Shown here: positions 19,179 through 27,014 of the stretch, piece after piece | Layout: each line of letters opens with the position of its first letter | Numbering within the stretch: the first letter of the stretch is position 1 | Assembly (NCBI RefSeq): GCF_001043115.1 | Contig: NZ_LFME01000003.1 | Span: 1 to 64,000, forward strand | Reading direction: 5' to 3' | Length of the DNA stretch: 64,000 nucleotides | From: Xanthomonas sp. NCPPB 1128 | GTDB lineage: Bacteria; Pseudomonadota; Gammaproteobacteria; Xanthomonadales; Xanthomonadaceae | Notes under the pieces: model-generated | Seen by the model: only the letters and a program-made list of their open reading frames with translations | Databases searched by the model: none | What the model was told of the DNA's origin: nothing | Translations under genes and position numbers: made by a program

Positions 19179-19475
19179 TTGAACACGATCCTGACGATGG
19201 CCGTGGTGCTGCTGGGGACGACGCTTGCGCCAACGGCCTGGTCCAAGGACGACCCGACGGCCGGCGCGCAGCTCTACGCAACCCAGTGCACGGCCTGCCA
19301 CGGCGCGAATCGCGCGGGCGTCCCACCCACGTTCCCCGCGCTGACTGACGTGGGCAAGCGCCTGCAGCCGGCGCAGATCAAGGAAAAGATCCGCAACGGC
19401 GGCGGCTTGATGCCGCCCTTTTCGCAGCTGTCCCAACAGGAGGTCGACGACCTCGCCAGCTTCCTGGCGCAGTAG
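19179..19475 (+). CDS. Small periplasmic cytochrome c
   Basis: A 98-residue protein with a signal peptide (about residues 1-22) and a single haem-binding CTACH motif (Cys37, Cys40, His41); Met78 in GLMPPF is the likely sixth ligand. The start is TTG at 19179 behind a strong GGAAAGGAG site. It lies 18 bp after the secreted isomerase gene. The GMC dehydrogenase encoded on the convergent operon needs an electron acceptor, and glucoside 3-dehydrogenases commonly use a c-type cytochrome, so this is the probable partner. The TAG stop codon is also the first three bases of a repeat element. Confidence 0.88.
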   Translation: MNTILTMAVVLLGTTLAPTAWSKDDPTAGAQLYATQCTACHGANRAGVPPTFPALTDVGKRLQPAQIKEKIRNGGGLMPPFSQLSQQEVDDLASFLAQ

Positions 19476-19733
19476 GGCGTATCACCCATCGCCGAGTTTG
19501 CCGCGCTGGGCCTGGCAGGCGCGCGGCCGACGTTGCGGGTGCAGCGCCTGACTAGCTTCGGATCAAGCCGCGCGGCGCTGGCTGCGCGCTTGCCAGCCCA
19601 ATCCGAAGGGCGGCGGCGTGCGCGCCCATGGCGGGGCCATCGCTCGGGCGTGGACGCACGCCACGCCCTGGCGCTTCATTGCCACACGCGTGCGCATCGC
19701 GGCGAGGGCTGCCCGCGGATTGATGACACGCAT
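19473..19733 (+). repeat. MITE-like element, copy 1
   Basis: About 261 non-coding bases beginning TAGGGCGTATCACCC and ending near TGATGACACG. The sequence is homologous along its full length to the inverse complement of 51087-51356. It starts at the stop codon of the cytochrome gene and fills the space between two convergent operons. The right end lacks the last bases of the terminal repeat, so this copy looks slightly decayed. No transposase is encoded. Confidence 0.85.
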
Positions 19734-19764
19734 CAGGTGACCGGCGCCGGCGGGCGCGCCGGCG

Positions 19765-20508
19765 CTACAGCTCGCGCACCCAGATGTTGCGGTAGCTGAC
19801 CTTGGAATCATGCTCCTGCAGGAAGATCGGCGCGCAGGCATGCGGCGCATACGACGGCGCGCCGATGTACTCGGTCTTGCCCGACAGCACGGTGTCGTTC
19901 TGCACCAGGACGCCGTTGTGCAGGACGGTGATGCGCGCGGGTGACGTGAGTCCGCCGCCCTGCGAGAAACGGGGTGCCGTCCAGATGATGTCGTACACCT
20001 GCCATTGGCCTGGCGCACGCGAGGCATTCACCAGCGGAATGGCCTGCTTGTAGATCGCGCCGGCCTGGCCATTGGCATAGGTCGGGTTGTCGTAGCTGTC
20101 GAGCACCTGCAACTCATACAGCTCCTGCAGGAAGATGCCGCTGTTCCCCCGCTGCTGGCCGTCGAAGCCACGGGTCGCGGTGGGCGTGCGCCACTCGACA
20201 TGCAACTGGATGTCGCAGAAGCGCTGCTTGGTGCGGATGCCCTTGCTGCCCGGCACCACGGTCAGCGCGCCGTCGGCGACGCGCCAGGGCACGCGTCCGC
20301 CCTGCTCCGACTCCCAGGCCGACAGATCCTTGCCATCGAACAGCACGATCGCGTCCGAGGGCGCGCCGCCCGGGGGCGTGGCCACGGTCGCGGGCACGGG
20401 CTTCCACACTTCGGTCTTGGCAGGATCGCGTGCGGGATCGCCGTCGGCGTGCGCGACCGCAGGCACCGCGGCCAGCAGGCAGGCCGCCATCAGCAGGGAT
20501 CTGGTCAT
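19765..20508 (-). CDS. DUF1080 (3-keto-disaccharide hydrolase family) exported protein
   Basis: A 247-residue protein with a Sec signal peptide (about residues 1-20, ending VAHA) and a DUF1080 jelly-roll domain. It shows the family-typical IVLFDGKDLSAWES start, LHVEWRTP, QRGNSGIFLQELYELQVLDS and the closing SYRNIWVREL. PF06439 members have been characterised as hydrolases of 3-keto-disaccharides. ATG 20508 gives the signal peptide; an in-frame extension upstream would overlap the neighbouring gene and is rejected. As last gene of the minus-strand operon, it would cleave the 3-keto-glycoside made by the GMC dehydrogenase encoded just upstream. Confidence 0.87.
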   Translation of the reverse strand: MTRSLLMAACLLAAVPAVAHADGDPARDPAKTEVWKPVPATVATPPGGAPSDAIVLFDGKDLSAWESEQGGRVPWRVADGALTVVPGSKGIRTKQRFCDIQLHVEWRTPTATRGFDGQQRGNSGIFLQELYELQVLDSYDNPTYANGQAGAIYKQAIPLVNASRAPGQWQVYDIIWTAPRFSQGGGLTSPARITVLHNGVLVQNDTVLSGKTEYIGAPSYAPHACAPIFLQEHDSKVSYRNIWVREL

Positions 20509-20551
20509 CGTGTTTCCTGGGAAAGGAGGAAGGGCGAAACGTGACGCTCCA

Positions 20552-21124
20552 TCAGCCGGTGGCCCAGGCGGGTGTGCCGGGAACGTAGGGAATGTCTTCA
20601 TAGCGGCCCGGCACGGCAACGTAGCGCAGCACTTCGGTCGCGCCGACCTCGGAGGTGAAGAAGCCGAAGATGGTCAGCTGCTTGATCATCGTAAAGGGAT
20701 GCGGCATCGCGTCCGCCGCTTCGGCGGTGCCGGTGTCGGTCACGTCGATGGTCTTTGCCCTGGCCTCCGCATCCAGGGCACGCAGCAGTTCAGCGCGCTT
20801 CTGCGGGGTGAGCGACACGAACCGACCGCCGGCACGTTTGTCGATCTCGGCCAGGCCGGCGCGGAACGCCGCCTGCTGCCGGGAGGTGTAGCAATCGGTG
20901 ACGAATTTCGCCATGAACGCGCCGGCACCGGCGTCCTTCGCCCCCGGCGTCCTGGTCCGCGGCAGGATGGTCTCGGCGATCTCGTCCAGCGTGCCGATAT
21001 CGGCAGCGGTGAAGAGGGCCTTCGCCGCCGCGGCCGGCGCCTGTGCATGGGCGAGCGCGGGCAGCCCGACCATCGCCGCGCCCGTGGCGGCGAAGATCAT
21101 CTTCAGCAGTTCGCGACGTTCCAT
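20552..21124 (-). CDS. Small Tat-type subunit of a GMC sugar dehydrogenase (gluconate 2-dehydrogenase subunit 3 family)
   Basis: A 190-residue protein. The N-terminus MERRELLKMIF followed by a hydrophobic stretch resembles a Tat signal, and the body matches the gluconate 2-dehydrogenase subunit 3 family: IAETILPRT near 50, then the AFMAKFVTDCY region. The ATG overlaps the stop of the upstream GMC gene by one base (TGATG), implying coupled translation and a 1:1 complex. In FAD-dependent glucoside 3-dehydrogenases this small subunit carries the export signal for the signal-less catalytic subunit. The overlap, family and absence of a signal on the GMC partner all agree with that. Confidence 0.88.
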   Translation of the reverse strand: MERRELLKMIFAATGAAMVGLPALAHAQAPAAAAKALFTAADIGTLDEIAETILPRTRTPGAKDAGAGAFMAKFVTDCYTSRQQAAFRAGLAEIDKRAGGRFVSLTPQKRAELLRALDAEARAKTIDVTDTGTAEAADAMPHPFTMIKQLTIFGFFTSEVGATEVLRYVAVPGRYEDIPYVPGTPAWATG

Positions 21125-22809
21125 CACAGGTTCCCCGCTTTCAGTTCGCGCACGGCATGATCGGCGGCACGCGCGGTCAGCGCCATGTAGGTCAGCGAGG
21201 GATTCACGCACGCGCTGGAGGTCATGCAGGCGCCGTCGGTCACGTAGACGTTCGGCGCATCCCAGACCTGGTTGTATTGGTTGAGCACGGAGTTCTTGCG
21301 GTCCCGGCCCATGCGCGCTGTGCCCATCTCGTGGATGCCCTTGCCCGGCGCGTAGTCGGCATCGTGCATTGCAACCTCCTTGACGCCGGCCGCCTCCAGC
21401 ATCTCGGCGGCATCGGCGGCCATGTCCTTGCGCATGGCCTTTTCGTTTTCGCGCATGGCGACGTCCATCGCCAGCACCGGCAGCCCCCATTTGTCCTTGC
21501 GCTGCGGGTCCAGACGAATCGTGTTGTCGTGGTGCGGCAGCATCTCGCCGAAGCCGGTCATGCCGATGCGCCAGTCGCCCGGCACGGTCAGCGCCTCCTT
21601 CAGGTCGGCGCCGATGTTCAGCTCGGCGATCTCGCGCGACCAGCCGGTGCGGCTCGCACCGCCCTGATAGCCGAAGCCGCGCAGGTAGCCGCGCTTGTCC
21701 GCGGCGACATTGCGGAACCGGGGGATGTAGAAGCCGCAGGGACGGCGGCCGAAGTAGTACTTGTCCTCGTAGCCCTCGACCCGGCCGGAGGCACCGGCGC
21801 CGAAATGATGGTCCATCACGTTGTGCCCGAGCTCGCCGGACGACGACCCCAGGCCGCCGTCCCAGACATCGGTGGCCGAGTTCATCAGCAGCCAGGTCGA
21901 ATTGAACGAGGACGCGTTGAGGAAGATGACCTTGGCCGTGTACTGGTAGGTCTGTCCGCTCTCGGCGTCGATGATCTCCACGCCGCGCGCACGCTTGCGG
22001 TCCTTGTCGTAGAGCACCTCCTTGACGATCGAGAACGGCCGCAAGGTCAGGTTGCCCGTCTTCATGGCCGCCGGCAGCGTGGCCGCCTGGGTCGAAAAGT
22101 AGGCGCCGAACGGACAGCCCAGGATGCACTTGTTGCGATACTGGCAGTTGACGCGGCCCTGCTCGACCTTGGGCTGGGTGATGTTGGCGGTGCGCGAGTG
22201 GATCAGGTGCCGGGTGCCGCCAAAGGCCTTCTTGATCCGCGCGGCGACGTCCTTCTCGACGATGTTCAACGGGATCGGCGGCAGGAACTCGCCGTCGGGC
22301 AACACGTCCAGTCCCTCGCGCGTGCCGGCGATGCCGGCGAACTTCTCCACATGGTCGTACCAGGGCGCGAGGTCGGCGTAGCGGATCGGCCAATCGGTGG
22401 CGATGCCATCCTTGAGGTTCGCCTCGAAATCCAGGTCCGACAGGCGATAGCTCTGCCGTCCCCACATCAGCGAGCGACCGCCCACGTGATAGCCGCGGAA
22501 CCAGTCGAACCGCTTGATCTCGGTGTAGGGCGATTCCTGTTCGTTGGCCCACATCCCCTGCAGGTTCTCGACCAGGGCGTAGTCGCGCATCAGCACCGGA
22601 TAGGCGGCCTTCATCGCCTGGGTCGGGCGGTTGCGGTGCGGGAAATCCCACGCCTCCTTCATCGCGTTGACGTAGTCCTTGACGTGCTCGATGTTGCGTC
22701 CGCGTTCCAGCATCAGGACCTTGAGTCCCTTCTCGGTCAGCTCCTTCGCCGCCCAACCGCCACTGATTCCCGAGCCAACGACGATGGCGTCGTAATGATT
22801 GTCTGCCAT
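21124..22809 (-). CDS. GMC family FAD-dependent oxidoreductase, probable glucoside 3-dehydrogenase catalytic subunit
   Basis: A 561-residue flavoprotein with an N-terminal FAD-binding VVGSGISGGW motif, a conserved HVGGRSLMWGRQSYR segment near residue 110, a Cys-rich CQYRNKCILGC stretch near 225 and the GMC C-terminal segments GIHEMGTARMG and SACVNPSLTYMAL. The Cys-rich stretch resembles the iron-sulfur site found in related multi-subunit sugar dehydrogenases. No signal peptide is present; export would be by hitch-hiking on the Tat subunit encoded next. It is expected to oxidise a glycoside at C3 in the periplasm and pass electrons to a cytochrome c. The actual substrate is not known. Confidence 0.87.
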   Translation of the reverse strand: MADNHYDAIVVGSGISGGWAAKELTEKGLKVLMLERGRNIEHVKDYVNAMKEAWDFPHRNRPTQAMKAAYPVLMRDYALVENLQGMWANEQESPYTEIKRFDWFRGYHVGGRSLMWGRQSYRLSDLDFEANLKDGIATDWPIRYADLAPWYDHVEKFAGIAGTREGLDVLPDGEFLPPIPLNIVEKDVAARIKKAFGGTRHLIHSRTANITQPKVEQGRVNCQYRNKCILGCPFGAYFSTQAATLPAAMKTGNLTLRPFSIVKEVLYDKDRKRARGVEIIDAESGQTYQYTAKVIFLNASSFNSTWLLMNSATDVWDGGLGSSSGELGHNVMDHHFGAGASGRVEGYEDKYYFGRRPCGFYIPRFRNVAADKRGYLRGFGYQGGASRTGWSREIAELNIGADLKEALTVPGDWRIGMTGFGEMLPHHDNTIRLDPQRKDKWGLPVLAMDVAMRENEKAMRKDMAADAAEMLEAAGVKEVAMHDADYAPGKGIHEMGTARMGRDRKNSVLNQYNQVWDAPNVYVTDGACMTSSACVNPSLTYMALTARAADHAVRELKAGNL

Positions 22810-22839
22810 GGGTTCTACTTCACCTGGGTGGATAGCGTT

Positions 22840-23736
22840 TCAGACGTCGCAGAGGCGGATCGCCTCGCGCAGCGAGCCGACGGGATCCGGCGCCGTAGGA
22901 ACGAATTCCTGCGCCAGATAGCCATCGAAACCGGTATCGCGAATCGCGCGACAGATCGCGGGATAGTGGAGCTCCTGCGCGTCCCCGATCTCGTGCCGGC
23001 CCGGGACGCCGGCGGTGTGGTAATGCTTGAAGCACGCGTGATGCTTGCCGATGGTGGCGATGATGTCGCCCTCCATGATCTGCATGTGGTAGATGTCGTA
23101 CAGCAGGCCGAAATGGTCCGAGCCGATCCGCCGGCACAGCTCGACGCCCCAGGCGGAGTGGTCGCACAGGTAGTCGGGATGATCGACCTTGGAGTTCAGC
23201 AGCTCCATCACCAGCACGACACCGCGCTTCTCGGCATGCCCGAGGATGCGCTTGAGCCCGACTTCGGCGTGGGCCATGCCCTCCTGGGGATCCATGCCAT
23301 TGCGATTGCCGGAAAAACAGATGAGGTTGCGATAGCCGGCATCGGCCACCAGGTCGATGTGCCGCGTGTAGCGCTCAACGAGTTCATCGTGGAACTGGCT
23401 GCCGGCGAAGCCCTTGTCCAGGCCGAGTTCCGCGCCGTTGCACATCGCGCTGTACACGCCATGCGCCTTCAGCGTGGGCCAATCCGCGGGGCCAACCAGA
23501 TCGATGGCGGCGAACCCCACGCCCTTCACCACCTGGCAAAGCTGTGCGGTCGACAGCTGCGGAAACGTCCAGCGGGCGACGGACTGCTTCAGGTTGCCCC
23601 TGAGCGGCGTGGCGGCAGCACGCGCCGGCAGCACTGCCGCTGCCCCAAGGCCAAGGCTCCCGGCGACCGCCATGCGCAGCGCGTCGCGCCGCGTGAACCC
23701 CGAGGCCGGCGCCGGTTCGATCGAATGGATAGACAT
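22840..23736 (-). CDS. Tat-exported hydroxypyruvate-isomerase-like TIM-barrel protein
   Basis: A 298-residue protein with a twin-arginine signal (FTRRDALRM followed by a hydrophobic stretch ending ARAAA, to about residue 44). The xylose-isomerase-like TIM barrel has metal-ligand-type motifs VVLVMELLNSK, LLYDIYHMQI and HYHTAGVPGRHE, and ends GYLAQEF; the order matches hydroxypyruvate isomerase. ATG 23736 with GGAAGGTGG upstream gives the Tat signal; the extension upstream runs over the promoter. It is the first gene of the minus-strand operon, 30 bp before the GMC gene. With the Sec-exported paralogue on the other operon, it suggests periplasmic processing of a keto-sugar. Confidence 0.86.
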   Translation of the reverse strand: MSIHSIEPAPASGFTRRDALRMAVAGSLGLGAAAVLPARAAATPLRGNLKQSVARWTFPQLSTAQLCQVVKGVGFAAIDLVGPADWPTLKAHGVYSAMCNGAELGLDKGFAGSQFHDELVERYTRHIDLVADAGYRNLICFSGNRNGMDPQEGMAHAEVGLKRILGHAEKRGVVLVMELLNSKVDHPDYLCDHSAWGVELCRRIGSDHFGLLYDIYHMQIMEGDIIATIGKHHACFKHYHTAGVPGRHEIGDAQELHYPAICRAIRDTGFDGYLAQEFVPTAPDPVGSLREAIRLCDV

Positions 23737-23785
23737 CCACCTTCCGGCCTCCCAACCGGTGTCAAACGCTGATGAATCGCCGCGA

Positions 23786-23828
23786 TTCAATCGATTGAAC
23801 CATACGGGAGGAAATCGCGTTTGTGCAA
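23786..23828 (-). promoter_or_regulatory. Promoter and perfect LacI-type operator of the minus-strand operon
   Basis: On the minus strand, TTGCAC (23828-23823), an 18-bp spacer and TATGGT (23804-23799) form a plausible sigma-70 promoter. The perfect 14-bp palindrome TTCAATCGATTGAA (23786-23799) begins at the last base of the -10 and covers the start point. The same motif stands in the same place in the other operon. Confidence 0.75.
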
Positions 23829-24163
23829 GACGCAGTGCAAGAAAGCTCATGCTGCAGGGCACAACGTTGTCGCGCCGATGGCCGCATGCCGATGGTGAAA
23901 TGCCGGGAGAGGCATGGAGAGAGACAAGCTGATGTAAAGCGAAAAGCGGCTTGCATCAGCGTGAACATGTCCATGCAGGGGAAGCATGGCGAGAAGCGGA
24001 TGAAACAGTGGCTCGGCTTTGGAGTCAGGGCGTTGGACTGCCTGCTATGTGGCTGTGATGGCGGATTCGGATGGAAGTTCCAGCGCATCCTCGCCACGCT
24101 GCCACACGCATTCATGTGACGCGGATATTGGTGTGGAGGCGAGCGCAGCCAATGTGCTTTTTC

Positions 24164-24230
24164 GTAGGAGCGGCTTTTAGCCGCGACAGGCTTTCCCAGG
24201 AAAGGCGTCGCGGCTAAAAGCCGCTCTTAC
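24164..24230. repeat. Dispersed inverted repeat, copy 3 (variant)
   Basis: The arms GTAGGAGCGGCTTTTAGCCG and complement pair with each other although both differ from the usual CTTCAGC form (CTTTTAGC here). This compensating change suggests that base pairing of the arms is maintained. Confidence 0.85.
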
Positions 24231-24634
24231 GGCACTTGACCCGTTCCGGTGCGCCGGCCTGCCGGGAGCGACGACAAGGATTCGGCAGGAAAAGCCGCGC
24301 CAAGGCATTGCGCGAGTCGGCCGCGCGAAACCACGCTTGGCGATCAAGCTGATTTCGCGAAGGCGAAAACAGCACAGCACCCACCGCGTGCACGCTCGCT
24401 TCGGCCGAAATTCTCCGAGCCCGGAGAAAGACGATGTGCCATGGCCCCAATCGACCGATCGCGCCTGGCTTCGCGTCGTCGTTGTTGGGGGCAGAACAAA
24501 AGCGCGCCGAAGATTGGCCTCGCCTCTCAGCCGATCGATCGCCTGGCACGCATGCCCGCGCCATCGCCCATCCTCATATAGGCAGAAGATCGATGCCGGG
24601 TCAGCAGCAAAGAACACGCCCCCTGCAAAACAGA

Positions 24635-24668
24635 AAGCCCCAGCAAGCACAACGGCTGACTGGGGCTT
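24635..24668 (-). terminator. Terminator of ssb
   Basis: The stem AAGCCCCAG/CTGGGGCTT (24635-24643 and 24660-24668), read on the minus strand, is followed by TCTGTTTTG. It lies 25 bp past the ssb stop codon. Confidence 0.75.
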
Positions 24669-24692
24669 GCCGACATCAAGGATTACTGGAAA

Positions 24693-25220
24693 TCAGAACG
24701 GAATATCGTCGTCCGCGAAGTCGTCCATCGGCGCGGACTGCTGCGGGGCCGGCTGCTGCCGACGCGGCGCGTAGTCCTGCCCGCCGCCACCACCGCCACC
24801 GCCGCCCATACCGGAGCGTTCCTGGCGCGGCGGTGCCGAGCGCTGCGGACGGTCGCCGCCGCCCATGCCGCCGCCACCGCCCTCGCCGCGGCCGCCGAGC
24901 ATCTGCATCTCGTCGGCGACGATGTCGGTGGAGTACTTCTCCACGCCGTCCTGGCCGGTGTACTTGTCGTAGCGGATCGAGCCTTCGACGTAGACCGAGC
25001 TGCCCTTGCGCAGGTACTCGCCGGCGATCTCGCCGAGCTTTCCGAAAAACACCACGCGATGCCACTCGGTGCGTTCCTGCTGGTTGCCGTCGCGGTCCTT
25101 GCGCACGCTGGTGGTGGCCAGGCTGATCCGGGTGATGGCCATGCCGGCCTGGGTGTACTTGGTGTCGGGATCGTTACCGAGGTTGCCGACGAGGATGACT
25201 TTGTTGATGCCGCGGGCCAT
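24693..25220 (-). CDS. ssb: Single-stranded DNA-binding protein
   Basis: A 175-residue SSB. The OB-fold is residues 1-110 (ARGINKVILVGNLGNDPD, TEWHRVVFFGKLGEIAGEYL, VYVEGSIRYDKY). A glycine-rich, low-complexity linker (about 111-165) precedes the acidic tip DDFADDDIPF, which recruits replication and repair partners. It coats single-stranded DNA during replication, repair and recombination. ATG 25220 is the family start; the upstream in-frame extension is not conserved-looking. It is divergent from the polyprenyl synthase gene and has its own terminator. Confidence 0.97.
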   Translation of the reverse strand: MARGINKVILVGNLGNDPDTKYTQAGMAITRISLATTSVRKDRDGNQQERTEWHRVVFFGKLGEIAGEYLRKGSSVYVEGSIRYDKYTGQDGVEKYSTDIVADEMQMLGGRGEGGGGGMGGGDRPQRSAPPRQERSGMGGGGGGGGGQDYAPRRQQPAPQQSAPMDDFADDDIPF

Positions 25221-25500
25221 GAGCTGCTTCCGTCTGGGGTCTCCGCGGGCCGGGGGCGCGCAGAGCGGTAAAGAAGATTCGGGAAGCAATCCTAACATCG
25301 CCGGGCTGGGCCGGCCTGCGCCAGGCGCCCGCCGGCGCCCCGGAAAACGCCGCATCGGCCTGTCGGAATCCTACCTGCGCGCGCCCCGCAGGGCGCTGCA
25401 AAGCCAGCTGGGGCAAGCCTTCAGGCCCCGGCGGCGGCCAACCGCGGGACGGATGTGGCCGCGCAGCCTATACTTTGCGCACGTTTCCAGTCCTGTCCGC

Positions 25501-26499
25501 ATGAGCATCGCCGAATCCCCCAGCTCCGCCCTGGGCCTGCCCCAGATCCAGATGCTCGCCGCGCCGGACATGGCCGAGGTGGACGCCCTGATCCGCCGTC
25601 GCCTGGCCTCGGACGTCGTGCTGATCAACCAGATCGCCGACCACATCGTCTCCGCCGGCGGCAAGCGCCTGCGCCCGATGCTGGTGGTGCTGGCCGGCCG
25701 CGCCTGCGGCGCCGGCGGACCGATGCAGCACCAGTTGGCGGCGATCATCGAATTCATCCACACCTCGACCCTGCTGCACGACGACGTGGTGGACGAGTCG
25801 GACCTGCGCCGCGGCCGCAGCACCGCCAACGCGCTGTGGGGCAACGCGCCCAGTGTGCTGGTCGGCGACTTCCTGTATTCGCGCAGTTTCCAGCTGATGG
25901 TGGAGCTGGACAGTATGGCGGTGATGCGCCTGCTTGCCGACACCACCAACCGCATCGCCGAGGGCGAGGTGCTGCAACTGCTGCACGTGCACAACCCCGA
26001 CACCGACGAAGCCGCCTACCTGCGCGTGATCGAGCGCAAGACCGCGGTACTGTTCGCCGCCGGCACCCGCCTGGGCGCGCTGGCCTCCGGCGCCAGCGAG
26101 GCGGTGCAGGCGCGCCTCTACGACTACGGCATGCAACTGGGCTATGCGTTCCAGATCGCCGACGACGTGCTCGACTACACCGCCGACGCCGCCGACCTGG
26201 GCAAGAACCTGGGCGACGACCTGGCCGAGGGCAAGGCCACGCTGCCGCTGATCCACGCCATGGCGCATGCCGACGAGGCGACCCGCGCGCGCCTGCGCCA
26301 GATCGTCGAACAAGGCGACGCCAGCGCGATGCCCGAGGTGCTGGCCGCGATCGAAGCCAGCGGTGGCATCGACTACAGTCGCCGCCGCGCCGCCGACTAC
26401 GCCGCCGCCGCCGAACGCGCCCTGGACGGCTTGCCGGAAAACGAGGCGGTGGCCGCGCTGCGCGGCCTGGCGCGCTACGCGGTCGAACGCAGGCACTGA
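25501..26499 (+). CDS. ispB: Polyprenyl diphosphate synthase (octaprenyl type)
   Basis: A 332-residue trans-prenyltransferase. The two aspartate-rich motifs are Asp94-Asp95-Val-Val-Asp98 (first) and Asp221-Asp222-Val-Leu-Asp225 (second), with the GGKRLRPML substrate-binding region near residue 57. Length and N-terminal extension fit long-chain synthases that make the ubiquinone side chain. ATG 25501 is chosen because the frame upstream runs through the ssb promoter region. Chain length cannot be read directly; octaprenyl is expected from the lineage. Confidence 0.92.
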   Translation: MSIAESPSSALGLPQIQMLAAPDMAEVDALIRRRLASDVVLINQIADHIVSAGGKRLRPMLVVLAGRACGAGGPMQHQLAAIIEFIHTSTLLHDDVVDESDLRRGRSTANALWGNAPSVLVGDFLYSRSFQLMVELDSMAVMRLLADTTNRIAEGEVLQLLHVHNPDTDEAAYLRVIERKTAVLFAAGTRLGALASGASEAVQARLYDYGMQLGYAFQIADDVLDYTADAADLGKNLGDDLAEGKATLPLIHAMAHADEATRARLRQIVEQGDASAMPEVLAAIEASGGIDYSRRRAADYAAAAERALDGLPENEAVAALRGLARYAVERRH

Positions 26500-26512
26500 T
26501 CGCCGCTCGCGC

Positions 26513-26776
26513 ATGACCATATTCACCGCCGAGGAGCGCGCCGTGCTGCTGGCGGTGAAGGGCGTCGGCCCGACCGTGGTCGCACGGCTGGAGCAACTGG
26601 GCGTGCATTCCCTGCAGGCGCTAGCCGCCTGCGATGCAAGGCAACTCACTGAACAGGCTGCGGCGCTGCTCGGCTCCACCTGCTGGCGCAACAGCCCGCA
26701 AGCGCGCGCGGCCATGAACGGCGCCATCGCCGCAGCGCAGTCGCACCTGCTCAAGCCCTTCTCCAAGACACCGTAA
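26513..26776 (+). CDS. Small helix-hairpin-helix protein
   Basis: An 87-residue protein whose N-terminal half contains a helix-hairpin-helix (LLAVKGVGPTVVARLEQLGV, about residues 12-31), a non-specific DNA-binding motif, followed by a short helical region. It starts 13 bp after the ispB stop codon and may be co-transcribed. It is similar in size and layout to small pathogenicity-locus/HhH proteins annotated in proteobacteria; no function can be given. Frame and composition suit a real gene, and the HhH pattern GVGP is clear. Confidence 0.72.
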   Translation: MTIFTAEERAVLLAVKGVGPTVVARLEQLGVHSLQALAACDARQLTEQAAALLGSTCWRNSPQARAAMNGAIAAAQSHLLKPFSKTP

Positions 26777-27014
26777 GGGGTCATTACGCCCGTCAGGCCG
26801 CTTATCCGGCGCGCTACCGCGCGCCGGAGGGATTGGGGAATCGAGATTGGGGATTGGTAAAAGCGATTCGTGACACCTGACGCGTTGCGGACTCATCGCC
26901 CATGTCAGCGACGCATCACGCTTTGCGTCTGGCTACCGCAGTGGAATGGCAAAGCGCGATCCACCGCCTTTGCCAATCTCCAATCCCGCCAAGCGCGCAG
27001 CGCGAGGCACCTCC
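26777..27014. repeat. GGGATTGGGG tracts in opposite orientations
   Basis: The intergenic space holds a GGATTGGGGAATCGAGATTGG tract (about 26831-26858) and inverted CCAATC-type units (about 26971-27020), making an imperfect large palindrome. No gene is seen. Confidence 0.6.

Larger units (their letters stand above)
23829..24692. other. Long gap without a recognised gene
   Basis: More than 800 bases of mixed composition, less GC-rich than the neighbouring genes around 23900-24120. Short open frames exist on both strands (for example 23823-24119 plus and 23762-24115 minus), but none has a convincing ribosome site or recognisable motif. Included are a dispersed inverted repeat (24164-24230) and the ssb terminator (24635-24668). 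It may be a degraded gene or an insertion scar. Confidence 0.5.

Noticed and set aside
21043-23772. A 909-codon plus-strand frame opposite the GMC operon
   Set aside because: It is antisense to three recognisable genes and shows no family motif.
23823-24119. A 98-codon plus-strand frame in the gap before ssb
   Set aside because: There is no ribosome site, it overlaps the promoter of the minus-strand operon, and no motif is seen.
24693-24880. Possible repeat region in ssb
   Set aside because: The GGCGGTGGCGG-type repetition encodes the usual glycine-rich linker of SSB.
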